From the NCBI RefSeq assembly GCF_001433995.1, contig NZ_AZCX01000003.1:186001-250000 (forward strand): DNA of 64,000 nt, in the 5' to 3' direction. Below the pieces are notes generated by a model that saw only the letters and a list, made by a program, of their open reading frames with translations, did no database searches and was not told the DNA's origin. Positions 17,182 through 25,069 of the stretch are shown in pieces. Source of the stretch: Secundilactobacillus kimchicus JCM 15530 (GTDB lineage: Bacteria > Bacillota > Bacilli > Lactobacillales > Lactobacillaceae). The first letter of the stretch is position 1. Each line of letters starts with the position of its first letter. The translations under genes were made by a program, and so were the position numbers.

Positions 17182-17904
17182 ATTAATTTTACAGGAATCG
17201 GCACGGTGGTCAACACCTTAGCCATCATTGTTGGCGGCCTGTTAGGGTTTCTTTTCCAACGATTACTAAACGATAAATTACAAAAGACCATTATTCAGGC
17301 GATTGGTGTCTCGGTAATTTTCATTGGGATTAGTGGCACACTCAGCCATATGCTGGTGATCAACGGCCACACCATTGGCACTCAGGGCGCTTTGATGGTC
17401 ACCATTTCACTAACCCTAGGAGGCCTCATTGGCGAGTTGTTAGGAATTGACGCTTGGTTTACCCACTTAGGCAACTGGCTTCGAAAACGGGCAGGTGCCA
17501 GTGGTGATTCTCTATTCGTCGAAGGCTTCGTTAGCGCCACATTAACCGTTTGTGTGGGAGCAATGGTTATTATCGGGCCGATTCAAGACGCCTTAGAACA
17601 CGATCCAACAATGTTGTTCACAAAAGCCATTTTAGACGGCGTTATCATCGCCATCTACACCGCCAGTTTTGGCCTCGGTGCAGCCTTCTCAGCCTTACCG
17701 GTATTCGTTTTTCAAATAACAGTCACTTTCTTAGCTGTCCTGATTAACCAGTTTTTGACCCCTGCTATGACAGCTGGCATCTCAACCGTCGGGTCCATGA
17801 TGATTTTTTGTATTGGTATTAACTTATTATTTGATACTAAAATTCGCGTCGCTAATATGCTCCCTGGATTGCTGGTCGTCGTGGGTTACGTTGCGTTGTT
17901 CTAA
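17182..17904 (+). CDS. DUF554-family membrane protein (YdfK-like)
   Basis: A membrane protein of about 240 residues with six or seven hydrophobic segments. The N-terminal GIGTVVNTLAIIVGGLLG and the VGAMVIIGPIQDAL block identify the DUF554 family, whose function is unknown. The conserved N-terminus extends upstream of GTG 17206, so I prefer the rare ATT start at 17182, 6 bases after AAGGCGG; GTG 17206 (232 residues) is the conventional alternative. Confidence 0.8.
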   Translation: MNFTGIGTVVNTLAIIVGGLLGFLFQRLLNDKLQKTIIQAIGVSVIFIGISGTLSHMLVINGHTIGTQGALMVTISLTLGGLIGELLGIDAWFTHLGNWLRKRAGASGDSLFVEGFVSATLTVCVGAMVIIGPIQDALEHDPTMLFTKAILDGVIIAIYTASFGLGAAFSALPVFVFQITVTFLAVLINQFLTPAMTAGISTVGSMMIFCIGINLLFDTKIRVANMLPGLLVVVGYVALF

Positions 17905-17976
17905 CTTCATCGTTGCCATCTGCCCGGTTAGGCACTACGCTAGTATTAACCCTAATATCTAGGAGGAAATGACACC

Positions 17977-19161
17977 ATGTCCTTACAATCTGAACTCATG
18001 CAGGAACTTGACGATGACAAGCAAGCAATTCTTGCTATTCGGCGCCACTTGCACGCTCACCCTGAGGTTTCTTTCCAAGAAAAGCAGACAGCTGCGTACA
18101 TCAAAAAATACTATGCTGACTTAAACATGCCCACCACTGACTTTGGTGATGGTTTTGGGTTTGTCGTCGATATTGTGGGGGCCAACCCCGGACGGCACCT
18201 CGCGCTAAGAGCCGATTTTGATGCGCTGGCCATTCAGGAAACTAACGATTTACCTTTCCGGTCACAAAATGACGGTGTGATGCACGCCTGTGGCCATGAT
18301 GGGCATACCGCTTATTTAATGGTCTTGGCCAAACATCTGTGGGCGCACAAGGACCAACTAAAAGGCAGTATCCGAATTTTGCACCAGCCCGCTGAAGAGG
18401 TCTCCCCTGGCGGAGCGAAGTCCATGATTGCAGATGGCGTGTTAGATGGCATTGATAACGTTATCGGGCTCCACGTGATGAGTTCGATGAAGACGGGGAC
18501 TGTGGCTTACCATCTCAATGAAACCCAAACAGGCCGTGCTAATTTCAAAGTGACCCTAACCGGTAAGGGTGGCCATGCGTCAATGCCGCACTTATCAAAC
18601 GATGCCATTGTCGCGGGAAGCTACCTCGTCACCGCGTTACAAACCATTGTGTCCCGGCGAATTGACCCCTTTGACACCGCCAGCGTCACCATTGGTTCAT
18701 TTGACGGCGCTGGGTCCTATAATGCAATCCAGCAAAGTGTGACCCTAAAGGGCGACGTCCGCATCATGAAGGAGAGCACCCGCAAGACCATCCGCCATCA
18801 AATTACCCAAATCATTCATGGCATTGAAACCATGTATGGCGTGACCGCGGATCTTGATTATGATGATAACTATCCCGTTTTGGATAACGACCTAGAGTTA
18901 ACCACAGCCGTCGTTGATAGCATCAAGGCCGCTCATCTACCAGAAGTCGAATCGGTCTATGATTGCGGTCCGCAAGACCCATCAGAAGACTTTGCCTATT
19001 TTGCGCAAGAAAAACCGAGCACCTTCTTCTATGTCGGTTGTCAAACGTCGGACGGTCAAAATCACCCTCACCACAGTCCCGATTTCATGATGAACGAAGA
19101 TTGCCTGATCATTGCGGCCAAAGCAGCGGGTTCCGCTGTTTTAGCCTATCTAAATCGCTAA
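17977..19161 (+). CDS. M20-family amidohydrolase/peptidase
   Basis: A 394-residue metal-dependent hydrolase of the HipO/AmhX type (N-acyl amino-acid or aminoacylase-like enzymes). Metal-binding and family motifs include RRHLHAHPEVSF (N-terminus), HACGHDGHTAYL, HQPAEEVSPGGA and DFAYFAQEKP. A typical lid/dimerisation domain lies in the middle (about 185-295). Strong site AGGAGG 8-9 bases upstream of the ATG. Single gene with a terminator. The physiological substrate is not clear from sequence. Confidence 0.92.
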   Translation: MSLQSELMQELDDDKQAILAIRRHLHAHPEVSFQEKQTAAYIKKYYADLNMPTTDFGDGFGFVVDIVGANPGRHLALRADFDALAIQETNDLPFRSQNDGVMHACGHDGHTAYLMVLAKHLWAHKDQLKGSIRILHQPAEEVSPGGAKSMIADGVLDGIDNVIGLHVMSSMKTGTVAYHLNETQTGRANFKVTLTGKGGHASMPHLSNDAIVAGSYLVTALQTIVSRRIDPFDTASVTIGSFDGAGSYNAIQQSVTLKGDVRIMKESTRKTIRHQITQIIHGIETMYGVTADLDYDDNYPVLDNDLELTTAVVDSIKAAHLPEVESVYDCGPQDPSEDFAYFAQEKPSTFFYVGCQTSDGQNHPHHSPDFMMNEDCLIIAAKAAGSAVLAYLNR

Positions 19162-19210
19162 GTAAAAATCGACCGAATGAGGATGTCCTCACTCGGTCGA
19201 TTTTTACTTA
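19160..19210. terminator. Bidirectional terminator
   Basis: AAAAATCGACCGA...TCGGTCGATTTTT, extended by TAAGTA/TACTTA, lies between convergent M20 and GNAT genes. The GNAT stop codon lies within its arm. Confidence 0.9.
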
Positions 19211-19746
19211 ACCGTGGGTTTAAAGAATGGAAACAACCAACCGGTAAAACTTTTGATCAGTTGGCGATATTCCATCGCCGTAACGTTACCACGTTTACTG
19301 AGCATATCATAGGTGACCCCTTGTTCAACCGTCGTGATCCCCGTCCTATGAAACCCGTTCTTAGTATAAAAGGCCAGCCGGGCTTCCCGCTGGTGACTGT
19401 TAATTGCCGTTGAATCCAGTGGTTCGACCATTAAAATAATTCGGTTCAGCGGGTGTTGATGATCAAGTTCTTGTAAAATCTGGCTCCCATAACCCTTCGA
19501 ACGAACCTGATCATTGACCGCTAAAAAGAATAAATAGGAGACGTCGTGATGCGTAATCGTGTAGGTAAAGCCCACAAACTGATGATCATCATAGTAGGCT
19601 AAAAAATCCACAATTGCCCGGTGAGCTAGTGATTTTAGCCACGAATAAGGGATTCGTTCTTCTTTGGGAAAAGCCCGCTTGTATAAAGCCTTCACTTGAG
19701 CGTTTGCATCAGACAACCCGACTACTCGCTTAATCGTTAACGTCAT
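19204..19746 (-). CDS. GNAT-family N-acetyltransferase
   Basis: A 180-residue acetyltransferase. The central FFLAVNDQVRSKGYGSQILQEL is the acetyl-CoA binding motif (R/Q-x-x-G-x-G/A), and ARLAFYTKNGF is the usual C-terminal block. Substrate unknown. The preceding start has GGGAGA upstream. It stands alone between the M20 gene terminator and a parS site. Confidence 0.88.
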   Translation of the reverse strand: MTLTIKRVVGLSDANAQVKALYKRAFPKEERIPYSWLKSLAHRAIVDFLAYYDDHQFVGFTYTITHHDVSYLFFLAVNDQVRSKGYGSQILQELDHQHPLNRIILMVEPLDSTAINSHQREARLAFYTKNGFHRTGITTVEQGVTYDMLSKRGNVTAMEYRQLIKSFTGWLFPFFKPTVK

Positions 19747-19851
19747 TTTATCTCCCTCACAGTTTGTTTAGTTACTACTAGTTTAACTGAAATTTGGCAT
19801 CAGGAAGAGAAATTTCGTCATCGTTTAAGGAAAATTAAGCGCTGCTCCAAA

Positions 19852-19867
19852 TGTTTCACGTGAAACA
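19852..19867. promoter_or_regulatory. parS site
   Basis: Perfect TGTTTCACGTGAAACA, intergenic, 3 bases beyond the stop of the DNA-glycosylase-like gene. Confidence 0.95.
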
Positions 19868-19869
19868 TT

Positions 19870-20496
19870 TTAATTTAGCAACCACGTCTCATCCATATCT
19901 GGCCGCTTTCGGTACTGCTTACCATGCTCGTCAATGACGGCGTGCCATTCCCGAACCGTCACCCAATCTGGTTCAACCAACAGCGGCTCGGTTGCGACGC
20001 TTAACGCCGCGTAATTCGCAAAGTCACCAAGTCCCAAGCGTTTGAACAATCGCAAGGCATACTGGTCGGCAATAAAGACCCGCCGTTCAAATATGTAAAG
20101 TAGCATGACATCAGCTGTTTCCGGTCCGATTCCCCGGACACTAAGCAGTGACCGGCGTAAATCCGGCGTCGATATTGACTGGAATGCGGACACATCATTA
20201 TGATACGTCCGCCACCAAGCAAGCATGGCTTGAATGGACCGGGTCTTTTGCTTATAAAATCCTGCTGGTCGCACCAATTCGTTTAATTCATCACTGGTCA
20301 GCTGATTGAGCCGTTCAAACGTCAGGTACGGTGCAAGATTGGCTAGGGCCCGCTCCACATTCTGAGCCGTGGCCTGTTGGATTAAAATCATGGTGACCCA
20401 ATCCTTCACCGTTTCACCGTCTTCCCACCAGTGCTGCGGGCCATAATGAGCCACTAAATGATCCAAAACCCGCCGTGCTGATTCTTCAAAAGTCAT
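19870..20496 (-). CDS. HhH-GPD DNA glycosylase-like protein lacking the Fe-S cluster
   Basis: A 208-residue endonuclease III relative. The helix-hairpin-helix SVRGIGPETADVMLLYIF and the catalytic-type aspartate in FIADQYALRLFKRLG are clear. Two features of classical EndoIII are missing: the lysine after the hairpin (here glutamate in GPETAD) and the C-terminal four-cysteine iron-sulfur motif. It would therefore act as a monofunctional glycosylase, if active. ATG 20496 has GGGGAG 4 bases upstream; the longer frame has no site. Confidence 0.85.
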   Translation of the reverse strand: MTFEESARRVLDHLVAHYGPQHWWEDGETVKDWVTMILIQQATAQNVERALANLAPYLTFERLNQLTSDELNELVRPAGFYKQKTRSIQAMLAWWRTYHNDVSAFQSISTPDLRRSLLSVRGIGPETADVMLLYIFERRVFIADQYALRLFKRLGLGDFANYAALSVATEPLLVEPDWVTVREWHAVIDEHGKQYRKRPDMDETWLLN

Positions 20497-20563
20497 TTTG
20501 CTCCCCCATTTCACTATCAAATGATACCACGAGGGCCCCGATTGACGCGAAATGACGACCATT

Positions 20564-20597
20564 AAAAAAGCACGGATACCAGCTGGCACCCGTGCTC
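20564..20597 (-). terminator. Terminator of the immunity-like gene
   Basis: On the minus strand AGCACGG...CCAGCTGG...CCGTGCT followed by TTTTTT, downstream of the short immunity-like gene. Confidence 0.85.
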
Positions 20598-20648
20598 AAT
20601 TAGCGTCATTGACTTAATCTTCCCGAAACAACAGCCCAATTAATGCGA

Positions 20649-20882
20649 CTACCGCTCACTCAAATCCAACAGGTTATTCTTGGCAGCGTTGCCCTGGTCA
20701 CGGAGCTGACGCCACAGATCTTCTTGGCTGGCCGTAAACGTCAGGTGACGGGTCAGTCGCAGATAGTTAACAGCACTAGCCGCGTGAGCTGTTAAATCGC
20801 TAACATCAGCGCCATCCACTAGTCGTTGATAGGCGCGCGTCAACACTTGGCGAATCGGCTCGTTGTCGATACTCCGATACAA
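20649..20882 (-). CDS. Bacteriocin-immunity-like protein, probably 5'-truncated
   Basis: A 77-residue helical protein. The segment NYLRLTRHLTFTASQEDLWRQLRDQG resembles the conserved C-terminal block of pediocin-like (class IIa) immunity proteins, which normally read as NYL...A....I.FT..Q..L...L..IG. Those proteins are about 90-110 residues; here only a TTG start is available, a stop lies a dozen codons upstream, and the expected N-terminal helix is short. No bacteriocin gene adjoins. It is probably a remnant or orphan immunity gene. Confidence 0.6.
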   Translation of the reverse strand: MYRSIDNEPIRQVLTRAYQRLVDGADVSDLTAHAASAVNYLRLTRHLTFTASQEDLWRQLRDQGNAAKNNLLDLSER

Positions 20883-20938
20883 TGCCGCTGTGCGTCGTTT
20901 AAAACTTTGCGATTAGCCGCCTATTTTGCTAGGCCACG

Positions 20939-22879
20939 TTATGGCAACTTAGTCACATAGGCCACGTGGGCCATCGCCGGAACTTGATCCCACGCAACAG
21001 GGTAACCAGCGCCATGAGCACAAAAGACAGAGTCAGGCGTATTTTCCAGGTCACTAACCGGCTCATACCCTATATTTTCAACCACTTCAGCCTGATTATG
21101 GCATGGTCGATAACCAGCTACAAGGCAGTCCAGCCGCCCCTGACCATGGGTGTAAGCATTGACCGTCTGTGCATACCCTTGCATCTCGCTCACCGGTGCC
21201 AATCCTTTCAAGACCGCATGGGAGCCGTGTGTCTCAGGTGGTTCAGCTTCGCCGTGCATGCGTTGCACATCCGTCATCGCCCGGCCAATCAAGTTCTGAT
21301 CAACTTCTAATTCAAATTGGTACCACGGTTCCAACAGCGCAACTTTATTTTGAGTCCGTAGCATCATCAATCCCTGACGGATGGCTCGCCATGTTGCCTC
21401 CCGAAAATCACCGCCGACCGAATGGACGATGCTCCCCCTTCCGCCAACTAGGGTGAGTTGCATGTCGGTAATGGGGCTACCGGCCAGGACCCCTAGCATC
21501 TTTTTAGATGTCATATTTGTCATAATTTGATGCTGCCAGTTTTTATCCAAAACATCCGTTGAAACTTGATTTTTATAAATCAGCCCGCTACCCAAAGGAA
21601 GTGGCGTCATCTGTAAGTGAACTTCTGCATAGTGTCGCAACGGCTCAAAATGGCCGACCCCTTCCACCGAGTCTGTGATGGTTTCTCGATATAAAATGCG
21701 GCCCTTAGTAAACCCAACGTCCAAGTGAAACCGGTCATGCATCTCCTGGGTTAAAACTTCCAATTGCATGGTACCCATCACTTGAACTTGAATCTCCTGA
21801 AGTTGTTCCTGCCAGGTCACGGTTAGCTGACGATCCTCGTCGGCCAATTCTTGCACAGCAGCCAGACACGCAGCGATATCTTCTTGTTGCGGGTCAACAG
21901 CATAGGTTAAAACAGGCGCCAGTAGCGGTGATTGACTGTCGGATTCAACCCCTAGCCCCTGGCCCGGATACGTTGACGTTAACCCCGTAATGGCCCCCAC
22001 TTCACCAGCAGATAGCACCGGTGTCACCGAATAACGTGCTCCGTTATAGCGTCGAATTTGATTAACTTTTTGGTCGGGCACCGGACTTTGGCGGGGCTTC
22101 AATTCGCCCCCCGTTAACTTAACCCAAGTGAGTCGTTCCCCCTTGTCATCGTGGGAAATTTTAAACACCTTAGCCCCAAATTCAGACTGGACAGTCGGTT
22201 CAACCGTCCACTGATCAAAACCCGCCAAAAATTCAGCAATTCCTGAATCCTTCAAGGCTGACCCCGCAAAACAGGGAAACAAGGTCCGCTGCTGAATAAG
22301 TTGCCGAATCACGGCCTCATCAATCGTCCCCGTCGCCATGTAATCGTCCAATAATCGCTCATCATTCAACGCAATTTCTTCCAGAGTGGCGGTTGGCAGT
22401 GGTCCTGAGCTAAAGGCCCGGCAGCCCTCACCAAACGTCGTCTGCAACGCCTTCATAACAGCATCAAGGTCAGCGCTGGCGGCGTCTGCCTTGTTGATAA
22501 AAATAAACGTCGGCACGTGATAGCGATCTAGTAAGCGCCACAGCGTTTGGGTATAACCTTGAACACCATCAATGGCGGAAACAACCAAAATGGCATAATC
22601 TAGCGCAGCCAGCATTTGCTCAGCCTGGGCCGCAAAGTCCACGTGACCAGGCGCGTCAATCAGCGTAATCCGAGACTCTTGGTAAGTGAAGTTAGCCTGG
22701 TGCAAATAAATCGTAATGCCACGCTGCTTCTCCATCGCGTCCGGATCTAAAAAAGCATCCCCATTATCGACACGCCCCAGGTTTTTTAAGACGCCACCAT
22801 GGTAGAGTAACGCTTCAGATAGCGTCGTTTTCCCCGCGTCCACGGGCGCAATAATTCCAGTTGTGAGTTGTTTCGTCAT
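20939..22879 (-). CDS. TetM-like translation-factor GTPase
   Basis: A 646-residue EF-G-like GTPase of the ribosome-protection (TetM/TetB(P)/OtrA-like) group. GTPase motifs: PVDAGKTT (G1), RGITI (G2), DAPGHVDF (G3), NKAD (G4) and SAL (G5). The EF-G-like domains follow. It diverges visibly from Tet(M) and its base composition matches its neighbours, so it is better read as a chromosomal paralogue of many lactobacilli than a recently acquired resistance gene. Start ATG 22879 follows AAGG. Whether it affects tetracycline susceptibility cannot be told from sequence. Confidence 0.85.
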   Translation of the reverse strand: MTKQLTTGIIAPVDAGKTTLSEALLYHGGVLKNLGRVDNGDAFLDPDAMEKQRGITIYLHQANFTYQESRITLIDAPGHVDFAAQAEQMLAALDYAILVVSAIDGVQGYTQTLWRLLDRYHVPTFIFINKADAASADLDAVMKALQTTFGEGCRAFSSGPLPTATLEEIALNDERLLDDYMATGTIDEAVIRQLIQQRTLFPCFAGSALKDSGIAEFLAGFDQWTVEPTVQSEFGAKVFKISHDDKGERLTWVKLTGGELKPRQSPVPDQKVNQIRRYNGARYSVTPVLSAGEVGAITGLTSTYPGQGLGVESDSQSPLLAPVLTYAVDPQQEDIAACLAAVQELADEDRQLTVTWQEQLQEIQVQVMGTMQLEVLTQEMHDRFHLDVGFTKGRILYRETITDSVEGVGHFEPLRHYAEVHLQMTPLPLGSGLIYKNQVSTDVLDKNWQHQIMTNMTSKKMLGVLAGSPITDMQLTLVGGRGSIVHSVGGDFREATWRAIRQGLMMLRTQNKVALLEPWYQFELEVDQNLIGRAMTDVQRMHGEAEPPETHGSHAVLKGLAPVSEMQGYAQTVNAYTHGQGRLDCLVAGYRPCHNQAEVVENIGYEPVSDLENTPDSVFCAHGAGYPVAWDQVPAMAHVAYVTKLP

Positions 22880-22967
22880 GACCTTATTCCTCATTCATTA
22901 TAGATAAGTCTTCATATCCTAATATACCACTAAACGACGGCTTGAAAAAAGCGCTCACCGCGCCGTC

Positions 22968-23558
22968 TTACGACCGATGCTTCTTAGGCGACCAGGCCAT
23001 CTTCATATAAGTATCTCCTTGTTGCAGCTCTGCCACCATCTGAGCCAACCGCTTCGCCTGAGTTGCCGGCCGTTTTGCTCGTTTAATCCAGCTGAGGTAG
23101 TCGTTTCGCTGATACGGCGGGCGAGCTTCATAGGCTGTCATAACATCCGCTTGTTTTAACGCCTCGAAGACTTCTTCAGGCATAACTTGGCGTGGCCGAC
23201 TTTGGCGAGGGCTCACTGCACGATCATTTAAGTGAGCAAGCCGATAACGAACGATTTTTGTAATCAGTTCCTTTGGCAATGGCTGGTCAAGCGACAGATG
23301 AATGGCACCTTTGGTCGTCTGATAACTGCTTAATTCCGCTGCAAAATGAGCGATGGGTTCAGCCGTTGGATAGAATCCAACATGGTGTTTTGAAATACCG
23401 AAATACACGATCGCTTTCCCCTGCCAAAAAGTCGGCATGGCATAGCTGATCCGCTCTTCTGCCTCAGGCAAAAGCTCACGCAAAAGTCCATAAAGTGCAT
23501 TAGCAAGCTGCTGTTGTGATTCCGAAAACTGATGAATGTACATTTCGATTTCTGTCAT
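22968..23558 (-). CDS. DUF1801 / YdeI-like protein
   Basis: A 196-residue soluble protein. Residues 1-110 match the DUF1801 pattern (ISYAMPTFWQGKAIVYFGISKHHVGFYPT), a fold shared with YdhG iron-chaperone-like proteins. The C-terminal part (PEEVFEALKQADVMTAYEARPPYQRNDYLSWIKRAKRPATQAKR) matches the YdeI/OmdA tail. Function is not established. Two domains in one protein is the normal family arrangement. Confidence 0.8.
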   Translation of the reverse strand: MTEIEMYIHQFSESQQQLANALYGLLRELLPEAEERISYAMPTFWQGKAIVYFGISKHHVGFYPTAEPIAHFAAELSSYQTTKGAIHLSLDQPLPKELITKIVRYRLAHLNDRAVSPRQSRPRQVMPEEVFEALKQADVMTAYEARPPYQRNDYLSWIKRAKRPATQAKRLAQMVAELQQGDTYMKMAWSPKKHRS

Positions 23559-23584
23559 GGTTCCCTCCCATCCTAACCCGCATT

Positions 23585-23598
23585 ATTTCCCAGGAAAT
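23585..23598. promoter_or_regulatory. Possible Noc-box-like site
   Basis: ATTTCCCAGGAAAT differs by one base from the Bacillus Noc consensus ATTTCCCGGGAAAT. It is intergenic in a parS-rich region. Only one copy was seen, so this could be chance. Confidence 0.3.
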
Positions 23599-23729
23599 AC
23601 CGCCTTGGATAACCATTACAGCTAGCGGGTATTTCAGTAGGCCTGCCCTTCAGTCGTTGATACTTTCCGAGTCGTACTTGGTGGCCAGGCTCGTCTAGGA
23701 TTCTCCCCATAATTCATCGCGGCTAGTCC

Positions 23730-24107
23730 CTATTGAAGCGCCGAAACCATCCAAACAACAAAACCACCAATTGGAAAAATTAACCACCAGAAATGGGCAA
23801 GAAAGTCCCAGAAGTTCATTTGTCCATACCGGGGGGTATATAACCCCGTCGTTGGATTATACGTGTAGGCCTCGGGGTCCGGCTGCGGGGCCTGATTAGT
23901 TGCCACATCCAATATCAAGGTATCCAGACTCACACCGAAAACACCAGCGATTGTGACTAACGTCTTCAGGTCAGGCGTCCCTTCCCCCGTCTCCCATTTA
24001 GAGATGGCTTGCCGTGACACAAACAATTTTTCGGCCAGCTGATCTTGTGACATCCCGTGGTCTTGTCGTAACTGTTTTAACTGGGTTGCAAATTTAATTG
24101 TCATCAT
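23730..24107 (-). CDS. XRE-family regulator with a membrane tail
   Basis: A 125-residue protein. The helix-turn-helix (about 5-60: QLKQLRQDHGMSQDQLAEKLFVSRQAISKWETGEGTPD) is followed by a linker and one C-terminal hydrophobic segment (FLAHFWWLIFPIGGFVVWMVSAL). Such membrane-tethered XRE proteins are common in lactobacilli. The target is unknown. It has a well-placed GGAG before the ATG pair. Confidence 0.85.
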   Translation of the reverse strand: MMTIKFATQLKQLRQDHGMSQDQLAEKLFVSRQAISKWETGEGTPDLKTLVTIAGVFGVSLDTLILDVATNQAPQPDPEAYTYNPTTGLYTPRYGQMNFWDFLAHFWWLIFPIGGFVVWMVSALQ

Positions 24108-24262
24108 TCCTCACTCCTTTCCCTTAATGTGACAAAATAACTGGTCGCTAACCAGCAACGATTAGCGTTAAGTTGCCACGTTCTACTGCCTGTTGCGCAA
24201 CTGAGCGTGGCATCTCCCGACTGAAACGCCAGTCTAACAACAATCCAGTAGTTGCGGGCGAC

Positions 24263-24751
24263 TTAATCCAACGAAAACCAGCCGTCACTAATGGCTGCCA
24301 GTTGGTCATTGATTGCCTGTCGATCGAACCGGTCAGCCATTGGCTCAGTTGCCGAATCAGCCAGTCGATTGACCCCCACCCCACTCACACAGAATGGCAC
24401 CTGCGGATAGCCCGCCTTAATGAAGTGCGCCATGGTGACGTTTTCTTCCAACCGAATGCGATGCTGCAAATTGGCTTCAAAATCATAGGTGTAAATCACA
24501 TCACCTTTTTGCAAATCCGGATACGCAAAATAGTGTCGCTCGTCATTGAACGTTTCGTGGTCATCAAAGTCATCGTCCAATTCAGCTCGGTACTGGGTGT
24601 CAGTTTGGGGGACATCAAATCGATGAAGGTGCAAATTTGACCACCCAAATAACAGTTGAATCAAACCGTGCAATTGGTCGTAACGGATGCTATTGGCCAC
24701 CAAAACGGTTCGACTCACCCGCTTTCCAAGAAGGGATATTTTAAGTTGCAT
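24263..24751 (-). CDS. pRiA4b ORF-3-like domain protein
   Basis: A 162-residue protein beginning MQLKISLLGKRVSRTVLV. The tract LHGLIQLLFGWSNLHLHRFDV and GDVIYTYDFEANLQHRIRLEE match the plasmid pRiA4b ORF-3-like family (IS1096/TnpR-associated fold). Its function is unknown. ATG 24751 follows AAAGG at good spacing. A short overlapping frame downstream on the same strand is a shadow. Confidence 0.75.
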   Translation of the reverse strand: MQLKISLLGKRVSRTVLVANSIRYDQLHGLIQLLFGWSNLHLHRFDVPQTDTQYRAELDDDFDDHETFNDERHYFAYPDLQKGDVIYTYDFEANLQHRIRLEENVTMAHFIKAGYPQVPFCVSGVGVNRLADSATEPMADRFDRQAINDQLAAISDGWFSLD

Positions 24752-25069
24752 CAAGCTGCCTTTGTCCAAATGAAGTCCTCCTTTTGAATATAAATTTTAT
24801 AAATTAATGTTGCTGGATTTGCGAGTTATAATCGCAATTATTTAAATTTTGTATATTTTAGGAAGTTCTGTCACTCGTTGTATATTAATTGTACCGCTTT
24901 GATTCAGGTTAAGGTACTTAAAGCCACTGGCATCTTAAACGCCCGGGATTTCGACTAAACCGTTTTCCAAGTACCCCCGCCTTGAGTTTCCCCAACTTAG
25001 TTTCTATAATGATACAGTTAAGGATAATAACGGACGCCGGCGTTAGCCCCGTCAAAAAGGATGGACCGC
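24752..25069. other. Gene-free spacer upstream of the ClC gene
   Basis: No gene seen. It holds a small inverted repeat TTGCGA (24819-24824)/TCGCAA (24832-24837), which could be an operator or weak hairpin, and AT-rich promoter-like sequence. No fluoride-riboswitch core was recognised upstream of the channel gene. Confidence 0.4.

Noticed and set aside
20939-22879. Recently acquired tetracycline-resistance gene
   Set aside because: Divergent sequence, native base composition and no flanking mobile element.
24752-25069. Fluoride riboswitch upstream of the ClC gene
   Set aside because: No sequence resembling the crcB motif core was found, and the spacer is mostly unstructured.
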